Made by a program: the position numbers and the translations under genes | In this document: in pieces, positions 1 through 6,442 of the stretch | Numbering within the stretch: the stretch's first letter is position 1 | How the letters are laid out: every line of letters begins with the position of its first letter | Notes under the pieces: generated by a model | What the model was told of the DNA's origin: nothing | The model's database searches: none | The model's input: only the letters and a program-made list of their open reading frames with translations | From: Niastella sp. | Lineage (GTDB): Bacteria; Bacteroidota; Bacteroidia; Chitinophagales; Chitinophagaceae | DNA length: 64,000 bases | Assembly (NCBI GenBank): GCA_017744515.1 | Contig: JAGIBF010000046.1 | Span: 1 to 64,000, forward strand | Direction: 5' to 3'

Positions 1-11
1 GCATATGGGTA

Positions 12-506
12 TTGTTATTGATACTTAATACGCTTTTCAACAAAGAGGTTAGGGGCTTCGAAGGAGAATTCCGCCATATTCATACCCTCCTTTATCTGGG
101 CGAATATTTTGGGGGTGGAGTTGTATTCTATTTATACAGAGATAAGATACCGGTGCGGTGGTGGATATGGCTATTATTGTTGGGAACATGGCTGCTGGTA
201 TGGAAATTCAATCCGGCTTATCTGCAGCTCCCTGCAGCTTTCTTTTTCATTTATACCATTATAGGAATCGGCACAAGTAGCATTCGGGTTCCATTTCCCC
301 AGGCAGATATTTCCTATGGTTTCTATTTGTATGCTTACCCGGTTCAGGCCAGCGTACAATATGCCTGGGGTACGCAGCTCAATCTTTGGCAATACTTTTT
401 AATTACGCTTTCAATCACTACCGCACTTGCCACAGCATCCTGGTTCTTAGTAGAGAAAAAAGCGTTAGCATTAAAAGAACGTAAACGAATTCTTCCCGCG
501 AAATAA
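12..506 (+). CDS. Acyltransferase 3 (OafA/YrhL-like) family protein, C-terminal part; probably truncated by window start
   Basis: Multi-TM protein with a C-terminal pattern (ISYGFYLYAYPVQ, FLVEKKAL) typical of acyltransferase-3 membrane proteins. Confidence 0.6.
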   Translation: MLLILNTLFNKEVRGFEGEFRHIHTLLYLGEYFGGGVVFYLYRDKIPVRWWIWLLLLGTWLLVWKFNPAYLQLPAAFFFIYTIIGIGTSSIRVPFPQADISYGFYLYAYPVQASVQYAWGTQLNLWQYFLITLSITTALATASWFLVEKKALALKERKRILPAK

Positions 507-1091
507 CTTGTTACTCCCCCAGAAGATAAGACACACGAGTATAAACAGCAGACATAGTATAATAATAGAGAACTTGGCAGCGGCCATATCATAAGCAAGC
601 GTTACATTCCAACGGGAAACAACACTAAGAAGGCTTCTGGTCATAGCCACGTTTTCAATAACATCGCAAACAGCTGCAACGATTAGCAACCACGGAGCAA
701 CCTTACCTGTCCGGATAAGTATTTCATGCCCTGTAAGTCTTGACAAATAAACACATGCCACAGACAAGCCAGTAGTATATAGAATAATAAAAAGGTAATC
801 GATATAAATACTTTGAACCGCCTTATCAAATTTACCAGCATGCTTCCATTCCTGTATGATATGCTCCGCTACACTGGTTTCTTTTGCCACTTCAAAACGA
901 ACGATCTCACCCGAAGTAAGCGGATGAAAATAAAAGCGGGCACCAATAATAAACAGGATATTCACCAGCAATAACCACCAGAACAAGCGTTGCAAGGCAG
1001 GTGTAGGAGCTGCGTAAGTAATCTTCATGGTAAGATGAATTAATGGCAAGCAGTTACTACTGCAGGACATACCTTTGTTAAAAGTAATCAA
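471..1091 (-). CDS. Hypothetical multi-pass membrane protein (true start likely MKITYAAPTP near 1028)
   Basis: Intact ORF with several hydrophobic segments. Confidence 0.55.
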   Translation of the reverse strand: MITFNKGMSCSSNCLPLIHLTMKITYAAPTPALQRLFWWLLLVNILFIIGARFYFHPLTSGEIVRFEVAKETSVAEHIIQEWKHAGKFDKAVQSIYIDYLFIILYTTGLSVACVYLSRLTGHEILIRTGKVAPWLLIVAAVCDVIENVAMTRSLLSVVSRWNVTLAYDMAAAKFSIIILCLLFILVCLIFWGSNKLFRGKNSFTFF

Positions 1092-1096
1092 TTTTC

Positions 1097-2194
1097 ATGA
1101 AAAAGGTCCTCCAATGGCTGTTCAGAAAACCGGTTGCCTGGCTGGCAGAAAAGGTTTCTTCATCGCCGGATAAAAAGGCTGTATTCGACTCCCTTTCGAA
1201 GCTGCAACAGGACATCGTGAATAAAAAAGGCACCAATGGAGTTGTACTGCCCTTCGATATGGGAAGCGCCAGGTTTATTATATTTTCTGATCAGCACAAA
1301 GGCTGCAGGGACCACGCCGACGACTTTGCACCGGCGGAAGTAAACTACAGAAAGGCACTTCAATACTACTACGATCAGGAGTTCACCTTTATCAATATTG
1401 GCGACTGTGAAGAACTATGGGAAAATACACCCAAAGCTGTAATAGAAACGAACAGACTTACAATGCTGGAAGAAGCCAGATTCCTGCAAGAGAACCGCTA
1501 TTACCGCGTGTTCGGGAATCATGACCTGGAGTGGAACTATCTTATCCAGCAAAACCAATACTTAAAACCCATTTTTGGCGACCAACTCAAAGTATACGAA
1601 GGCGTTTTATTGAAAACAAAACACAATGAACAAGAGTATTCAATTTTCCTGACACATGGACACCAGGGTGATAAGAAAAGTGATGGCAACCCATTCAGCA
1701 AATGGGTAGTGGCAGCTATCTGGACTCCTATCCAACGCTTTCTCGAAATCAGTATTAACACAACTGCTGATTCTTTTGAGCTGGTAGATCGTCATAACAT
1801 TATGATGTATGAATGGAGTGCTACGCAAAACAATCTTATTTTCATTTCCGGGCATACACATAAACCTGTTTTTGCCTCCCTCGACCATATAGACCGGCTT
1901 ACCAAACAACTGGAAAAAGCTGTTGCAGCAGGAGATGAAGAGCAGGCAAAACGGATCTCAGCAGAAATAGAAAAAAGAAAACTGGAATACGCCGGTAAGA
2001 AGTTTGTCAAAACCATGGCGCATCCCAGTTATTTTAACAGCGGTTGCTGTTGCTTTAGTGATGGTGATATAACCGGCATCGAAATAGCAGAAGGATTTAT
2101 CCGCCTTATCAAATGGGAAACAGATGACAAAGGCCCGGTACGTAAAGTGTTGGAAGAATCACCGCTTTACTACATCTTTGATTCACTTGTGTAA
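1097..2194 (+). CDS. Metallophosphoesterase family protein
   Basis: Calcineurin-like motifs: FSDQHKG, NIGDCEELW, VFGNHDLEW, LTHGHQGD, FISGHTHKP. Confidence 0.85.
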   Translation: MKKVLQWLFRKPVAWLAEKVSSSPDKKAVFDSLSKLQQDIVNKKGTNGVVLPFDMGSARFIIFSDQHKGCRDHADDFAPAEVNYRKALQYYYDQEFTFINIGDCEELWENTPKAVIETNRLTMLEEARFLQENRYYRVFGNHDLEWNYLIQQNQYLKPIFGDQLKVYEGVLLKTKHNEQEYSIFLTHGHQGDKKSDGNPFSKWVVAAIWTPIQRFLEISINTTADSFELVDRHNIMMYEWSATQNNLIFISGHTHKPVFASLDHIDRLTKQLEKAVAAGDEEQAKRISAEIEKRKLEYAGKKFVKTMAHPSYFNSGCCCFSDGDITGIEIAEGFIRLIKWETDDKGPVRKVLEESPLYYIFDSLV

Positions 2195-3643
2195 TTATTC
2201 TCCCATTACTTCTCCGCCTTTTTTCATCCATGGCCTGGGTGCTGCACCATCCATTTTCACGATCTTAGGATAAAACAGACCTACAGTATCTACAAGATGT
2301 TGCTGGGCATTCATCACTGTATAGATATCCTTATAGGCATGTGGGGCCTCATCCAATCCACCTCCCAGCAGTTTCACGCCATGCTTTGTAAGCATTTCCT
2401 GTAAAGCGTTCTTTGTGATGGCATTCAAGGCAGCCGTTCTGCTCATTTTACGTCCCGCTCCATGCGAAGCGGAATTGATCGACGCCAGTTCACCCTTACC
2501 TTTTACGATAAAGCCAGGCGCCGTCATGGAACCAGGAATGATACCCAGCACATTCTTACCGGCAGGTGTAGCACCTTTTCTATGCACGATCACTTCCCGC
2601 CCTTCGTACATTTCCCGCCAGGCAAAGTTATGGTGGTTCTCTACCATTTTCAACGGCTGCCGACCCAATTGCTGCGCAATCTTGGCATGGATCACATGAT
2701 GACAGGCGCTTGCATAATCCCCCGCCAGGTTCATAGCCATCCAGTATTCTATTCCTTCATGTTCATCCATTGCCAGCCACGCCAGGTTATTGGCTTCACC
2801 CGGCAAACGCCTTTTCTGTTTAGCCACTTTGGTATAGTGATTGGCAATATTCGCACCCAATGCACGTGATCCTGAATGCGATAACAGTCCGAGGTAATTT
2901 CCCGGCGCCACACCCAACTGCTCATCCTTCTCTTTTACCTCAACAATCCCAAACTCTACAAAGTGGTTTCCTGAGCCGGAAGACCCCAATTGCCTGGCAG
3001 CCTTTCCCTGTAATCCTTTCAACAGAGGCAGCTGATCAAACTCCGGACGATCTATCACCGGATGCGCTGTGGATTGTTCAAACTGTCTTCCTCCACCAAA
3101 CAAAGTAGCCTCATTCAACTCACGGGTAAAATACTGCTCACGCTGTGTCAACTCTTTTGGATCTATATCGAATATGGATAAGCACATCCGGCATCCGATG
3201 TCAACGCCTACACCATATGGTATCACGGCGTTTTCTGTAGCCAATACTCCTCCGATCGGCAACCCATATCCTGCATGCGCATCCGGCATCAAAGCGCCTG
3301 CTATAGACACTGGCAGCTTAGCTGCCTGATACATCTGGTCCATAGCCCCGGGCTCGATGTACTCTCCTCCAAATACATTGAACTGGATACCAGTTGAATT
3401 CAGCGATATTTCCACACCTTCCGGTACCGGCTTAGGCAATAATTGTTGCGCCACGGGCGCCAGTATAGCATCCTCCACATACTCAGCCGGAGTAGCCAAT
3501 ACGTTCTTTAATATTTCTATTGCCTGTTCGGTAGTATGATGCTTGTAATTACGCTCCATCACATTCATGGCAATACTGATCACGGGTCCTTCCGGAAAAC
3601 CTATTGCCCTTAATTCTTTTCCTTTCAATTTTAACTTAGCCAT
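2195..3643 (-). CDS. rtcB: RtcB family RNA-splicing ligase
   Basis: PDAHAGYGLPIGGVLAT, GVDIGCRMC, GSSGSGNHFVEFG, SHSGSRALG, ENHHNFAW, SHGAGRKMSRTAA; the metal and GMP-His motifs of RtcB. Confidence 0.95.
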   Translation of the reverse strand: MAKLKLKGKELRAIGFPEGPVISIAMNVMERNYKHHTTEQAIEILKNVLATPAEYVEDAILAPVAQQLLPKPVPEGVEISLNSTGIQFNVFGGEYIEPGAMDQMYQAAKLPVSIAGALMPDAHAGYGLPIGGVLATENAVIPYGVGVDIGCRMCLSIFDIDPKELTQREQYFTRELNEATLFGGGRQFEQSTAHPVIDRPEFDQLPLLKGLQGKAARQLGSSGSGNHFVEFGIVEVKEKDEQLGVAPGNYLGLLSHSGSRALGANIANHYTKVAKQKRRLPGEANNLAWLAMDEHEGIEYWMAMNLAGDYASACHHVIHAKIAQQLGRQPLKMVENHHNFAWREMYEGREVIVHRKGATPAGKNVLGIIPGSMTAPGFIVKGKGELASINSASHGAGRKMSRTAALNAITKNALQEMLTKHGVKLLGGGLDEAPHAYKDIYTVMNAQQHLVDTVGLFYPKIVKMDGAAPRPWMKKGGEVMGE

Positions 3644-3648
3644 ATTAC

Positions 3649-4722
3649 TTAATTTTCAATAACAGCTCTCCTGAATCCAATTACCTGCACTTGTTGTTGC
3701 TGGCTTACCGGCTCACCCGGATTGGTGATCTCAGCAATGGTCATGGGCTGTTTTATTAATGTATCGAATCCCAGTTGATTGCTCAGTCTTTGCGCTTTTG
3801 GAATACTCAATTTACCAAATTCGTATCGTGCAATCAACCTGCCCTTCCGCATCAGCGCACTATCTATCATCGTCAATGAGCTATTAAATGTACAGATCAA
3901 TTGCACATTCAAAAAGTCAGCCAGTAGCCCATCAGAAATATTCAGCAGATTGGATACTGAGGAATGAGGATTGTTTCTCCTGTCCATGATCACATTTTCT
4001 GCATCTTCGATGATCACCACACTATTGGGGTTATCGATGAGCAAATCAATGAAATCAGGATCAGTGAGGCTTCCTGCGATATTGGGAGACAAAAACATTA
4101 CTTTCTTTTTGATCCGCCCAATTAAGTGACGCAGATAGGTAGTCTTACCCGATCCCGGCACTCCATGCAGTAATACGATCCCTTTATCATCCTTTTGGTT
4201 CAACCGTTTCCTGATATGTGCATCTACCTCTTGGAAATCATCTTCGTAGTAGAGGTCGAGGTCCAGTTTTGTACGCTTGATCTCCATTGCTTTCAATTCG
4301 AGATAGTTGCCACTCTTAACGATCAGGTTGATCTCCAACGGCTTTCTGCGCTGCCTTTCTTTGAATTGACGCAGGAAGCCAATCAGTTCTCCGATCAGCA
4401 GTTCGTTGGCGCTATCATGCAGAAGCTCACAATAGCCTTCAGAAAACTCCAGCACACAACGGTCTTTCAGGATCACGATCGTGTCGTTAAAATCAACTTT
4501 TTTATCGCCCCGTTTGAATTTACGGTACGTATGTACCGACTCAACGAGCGCTTTATATTTTTCCTGGAAAGCTGTATATGCCTTTTCACCCTCGATATCG
4601 TCTACAAAACTGATACAGGGAACAGCAGCAAAACAGTACATGTATAAAGCTTTGCTATCTATATAATAATTATCAAAAATGCTATTGGCATTAATGATAC
4701 GCTGGTCTAAAGTGTTGTCCAT
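3649..4722 (-). CDS. AAA family ATPase (BCS1-like)
   Basis: Walker A LLHGVPGSGKTTYLRHL, Walker B SVVIIEDAENVI, sensor-type segment LICTFNSSLTMIDSALMRKGRL; 5 bp upstream of rtcB on the same strand. Confidence 0.85.
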   Translation of the reverse strand: MDNTLDQRIINANSIFDNYYIDSKALYMYCFAAVPCISFVDDIEGEKAYTAFQEKYKALVESVHTYRKFKRGDKKVDFNDTIVILKDRCVLEFSEGYCELLHDSANELLIGELIGFLRQFKERQRRKPLEINLIVKSGNYLELKAMEIKRTKLDLDLYYEDDFQEVDAHIRKRLNQKDDKGIVLLHGVPGSGKTTYLRHLIGRIKKKVMFLSPNIAGSLTDPDFIDLLIDNPNSVVIIEDAENVIMDRRNNPHSSVSNLLNISDGLLADFLNVQLICTFNSSLTMIDSALMRKGRLIARYEFGKLSIPKAQRLSNQLGFDTLIKQPMTIAEITNPGEPVSQQQQVQVIGFRRAVIEN

Positions 4723-4756
4723 TGTTTTAATTTGAAATAGTTAAGAAGTCTTTACC

Positions 4757-4779
4757 CTGTCAGGCAGCTGAGCTGCTGA
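4757..4779 (-). promoter_or_regulatory. Small stem-loop (GCAGC-TCA-GCTGC core) between the RNA array and the AAA gene
   Basis: Inverted repeat tcag-gcagc-tga-gctgc-tga; no U-tract follows. Confidence 0.3.
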
Positions 4780-4836
4780 GTTTCAAAAACAGTTCGCTAT
4801 TTCATTACACGAGTGCGCATAAAATGTGGTTTTAAG

Positions 4837-4907
4837 CGGGAACAGGATGATTCGAACATCCGTCCATCCGTTAACAGCGGAGCGTTCTGCCATTGAACTA
4901 TATTCCC
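4837..4907 (-). tRNA. tRNA-Asn-like (anticodon GTT), compact, no encoded CCA
   Basis: Acceptor GGGAATA/TGTTCCC, D arm GTTC-AATGGCA-GAAC, anticodon loop CTGTTAA, T arm GGATG-TTCGAAT-CATCC, G73; 4-nt variable loop, 71 nt. Confidence 0.85.
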
Positions 4908-4910
4908 AAT

Positions 4911-5048
4911 AACAGGGTAATGAGTCGAAAAGTGCACATATGTCCATTGCTCTGCCAACTGAGCTACCGGCCCATTGCATGTTCCGGGCTGGACTCGAAC
5001 CAGCGACACATGGGTTATCCGAAGTAACACTTCTCTACGACACCTGTT
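4911..5048 (-). ncRNA. Y-RNA-like element 1: Ro-type stem plus tRNA module circularly permuted at the anticodon arm
   Basis: Outer stem AACAGG/CCTGTT, TGTCGTA internal loop, stem GAGAAGTG/CACTTTTC, TTACTTCGG; then CCAT, T arm GCTGG-TTCGAGT-CCAGC, CCGGAAC-ATGCAAT-GGGCCGG, TA, D arm GCTC-AGTTGGCA-GAGC, ATGG. Confidence 0.75.
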
Positions 5049-5049
5049 G

Positions 5050-5120
5050 ACGGCTTAAGAAGACTCGAACTTCTATCTGTACGTTCGTAGCGTACTATTC
5101 TTCCTTTAAACTATAAGCCG
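5050..5120 (-). tRNA. tRNA-Arg-like (anticodon ACG)
   Basis: Acceptor CGGCTTA/TAAGCCG, anticodon arm GTACG-CTACGAA-CGTAC, T arm AGAAG-TTCGAGT-CTTCT, 4-nt variable loop; T73 atypical. Confidence 0.85.
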
Positions 5121-5123
5121 ATG

Positions 5124-5195
5124 GTTGTCTTTGGGCCTCGAACCCTGTTCTCCTCATTCACAGTGAGGTATTTTACCTGTTAAACTAAAGACAAC
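5124..5195 (-). tRNA. tRNA-His-like (anticodon GTG) with G-1:C73
   Basis: Acceptor TTGTCTT/AAGACAA preceded by G-1 and followed by C73; anticodon arm CCTCA-CTGTGAA-TGAGG; T stem shortened. Confidence 0.85.
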
Positions 5196-5201
5196 ATACT
5201 G

Positions 5202-5274
5202 ATACCGGGCTCAGATTCGAACTGAGAACATCACAGTCAAAGTGTGATATGTTGGCCGGTTACACTACCCGGTA
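5202..5274 (-). tRNA. tRNA-Gln-like (anticodon TTG)
   Basis: Acceptor TACCGGG/CCCGGTA, anticodon arm TCACA-CTTTGAC-TGTGA, T arm CTCAG-TTCGAAT-CTGAG; T73 atypical. Confidence 0.85.
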
Positions 5275-5277
5275 TTG

Positions 5278-5351
5278 TTGGCCCGGTGAGAGTCGAACTC
5301 ACAACCCAGGGAGTAAAAGTCCCTTACTCTGCCTGCTTGAGCTACGAGCCA
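5278..5351 (-). tRNA. tRNA-Lys (anticodon TTT)
   Basis: Acceptor TGGCTCG/CGGGCCA, D arm GCTC...GAGT, anticodon arm AGGGA-CTTTTAC-TCCCT, T arm GTGAG-TTCGACT-CTCAC, A73. Confidence 0.9.
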
Positions 5352-5363
5352 ATGTTTATTCTG

Positions 5364-5436
5364 TTGACCTGCCGGGGCTCGAACCCGGAGCTTTCTGCGT
5401 ATAAGGCAGCTACTCTTACCATTGAGTTACAGGTCA
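5364..5436 (-). tRNA. tRNA-Ile-like with unusual anticodon TAT
   Basis: Acceptor TGACCTG/CAGGTCA, D arm ACTC...GAGT, anticodon arm GCTGC-CTTATAC-GCAGA, T arm CCGGG-TTCGAGC-CCCGG, A73. Confidence 0.8.
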
Positions 5437-5441
5437 GGCGT

Positions 5442-5510
5442 TGCGACCTTCAGATTCGAACTGAGATCTTCACCTTATGAGGGTGATATGCTACCCTTAC
5501 ACCAGGTCAC
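5442..5510 (-). tRNA. tRNA-Met/Ile2-like (anticodon CAT), short form
   Basis: Acceptor GTGACCT/AGGTCGC, anticodon arm TCACC-CTCATAA-GGTGA, T loop TTCGAAT with 4-bp T stem; about 69 nt. Confidence 0.8.
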
Positions 5511-5517
5511 AATAAGT

Positions 5518-5588
5518 ATAGCGGCAACAGGTTAACAGTGTTTAGCTTTGATCCTCAGTCGAAGTATCACTGTTTTACGACACGCTAT
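5518..5588 (-). ncRNA. Y-RNA-like element 2: minimal form without tRNA module
   Basis: Outer stem ATAGCG/CGCTAT, TGTCGTA internal-loop strand, stem AACAGTG/CACTGTT, ATACTTCGA; 71 nt. Confidence 0.65.
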
Positions 5589-5589
5589 G

Positions 5590-5662
5590 TATAGCAGGCA
5601 GGACTCGAACCTGCACCCTCTTCGTTCCAGGCGAAGTATCCAACCAATTGGAATGCTGCTAT
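5590..5662 (-). tRNA. tRNA-Pro-like (anticodon TGG)
   Basis: Acceptor ATAGCAG/CTGCTAT, anticodon arm CTTCG-CCTGGAA-CGAAG, T arm GCAGG-TTCGAGT-CCTGC, A73; position 8 is C. Confidence 0.85.
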
Positions 5663-5667
5663 AAGTT

Positions 5668-5808
5668 GAATGAGCTATAAGATGCACAGCGACTATGATC
5701 TCTGAGCTATCCTGCCCAAAAGACAGGAGCAGGAGTTGAACCCGCGACCTTTCCGACACAAGTACCGGAACGCTCTAACCGAAGTAACGCTATGCTACGG
5801 CATCATTC
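5668..5808 (-). ncRNA. Y-RNA-like element 3: Ro-type stem plus tRNA module circularly permuted in the D-loop
   Basis: Outer stem GAATGA/TCATTC, TGCCGTA, stem GCATAGCG/CGCTGTGC, TTACTTCGG; then TTAGAGC, TTCCG...CGGAA hairpin, T arm GCGGG-TTCAACT-CCTGC, TCCTGTC-TTTTG-GGCAGGA, TA, GCTC. Confidence 0.75.
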
Positions 5809-5814
5809 AATATG

Positions 5815-6348
5815 TTAGTCCATTACTGTTTTTTGTATCTGCACAAGATGTCTTTGCGCATGTTGCACCAGAAAATAGATATAATGATATACATCTATTT
5901 TACCAAGACTATTGACTGTCATCGTTGTTTTATACAACACCCCCTGCCCATCCTTCATTTGATCAAGCAGATCAAGGCACTCCTGCACCTGTAATTGCAT
6001 CGTTCTTTTAATGTCATTCATTGATACTGTCCCGGAAGGCTCCATATGATCAGGTCTATGCCATCTGAAAGCATCGGGCTGCCCGATCAATTCCAGTTTT
6101 GACCAGTCGAGGTCATAATCAGTTAGCATGTCCCGATAACTTTGAGTTCTTGAGCGCTCTAACGCCTTGATCGTTCCCTTCCGGATCAGTATCAACAGAT
6201 ACTTATTGGTCAGGGATATATGTTCCAGTATTTTAGCGACACTCCAACCACCATTTTCAGGCGCATGGTAGAGTTTATCATCATTCACATCGAACCACCT
6301 CAACACTTCATCAAAAGTGCCGGTGAGTTCTGTCCTTATCTTGCTCAT
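5815..6348 (-). CDS. DinB-superfamily (YfiT/DinB_2-like) protein
   Basis: MSKIRTELTGTFDEVLRWF, WSVAKILEHISLTNKY, HYIYFLVQHAQRHLVQI; start chosen after AAGGAGG; stop lies 6 nt before the RNA array. Confidence 0.75.
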   Translation of the reverse strand: MSKIRTELTGTFDEVLRWFDVNDDKLYHAPENGGWSVAKILEHISLTNKYLLILIRKGTIKALERSRTQSYRDMLTDYDLDWSKLELIGQPDAFRWHRPDHMEPSGTVSMNDIKRTMQLQVQECLDLLDQMKDGQGVLYKTTMTVNSLGKIDVYHYIYFLVQHAQRHLVQIQKTVMD

Positions 6349-6383
6349 AAAATCCTCCTTCATGCATTTAACTTTTTGGAAAA

Positions 6384-6414
6384 GTAGCCTCCCGCAGCAT
6401 CGCGGAAGAGCTAC
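6384..6414 (-). promoter_or_regulatory. Strong stem-loop between TROVE and DinB genes, followed by TTTT
   Basis: GTAGC-T-CTTCCGC-GATGCT-GCGGGAG-GCTAC on the minus strand. Confidence 0.5.
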
Positions 6415-6442
6415 TATATCCTCCTTTCTGCACCTAATATAT

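Noticed and set aside
2415-3539. + strand ORFs opposite rtcB
   Set aside because: Antisense to a fully conserved RtcB frame.
4783-5759. ORFs at 4783-4980, 4797-5030, 5244-5480 and 5532-5759 as proteins
   Set aside because: They lie over the tRNA/Y-RNA array; their peptides are translations of tRNA sequence (for example SSVGRAM, PVRVELTTQ), a well-known false-positive pattern.
4837-5808. CRISPR-like array because of regularly spaced TTCGAA-type motifs
   Set aside because: The recurring motif is the tRNA T-loop; no direct repeats of constant length and no cas genes.
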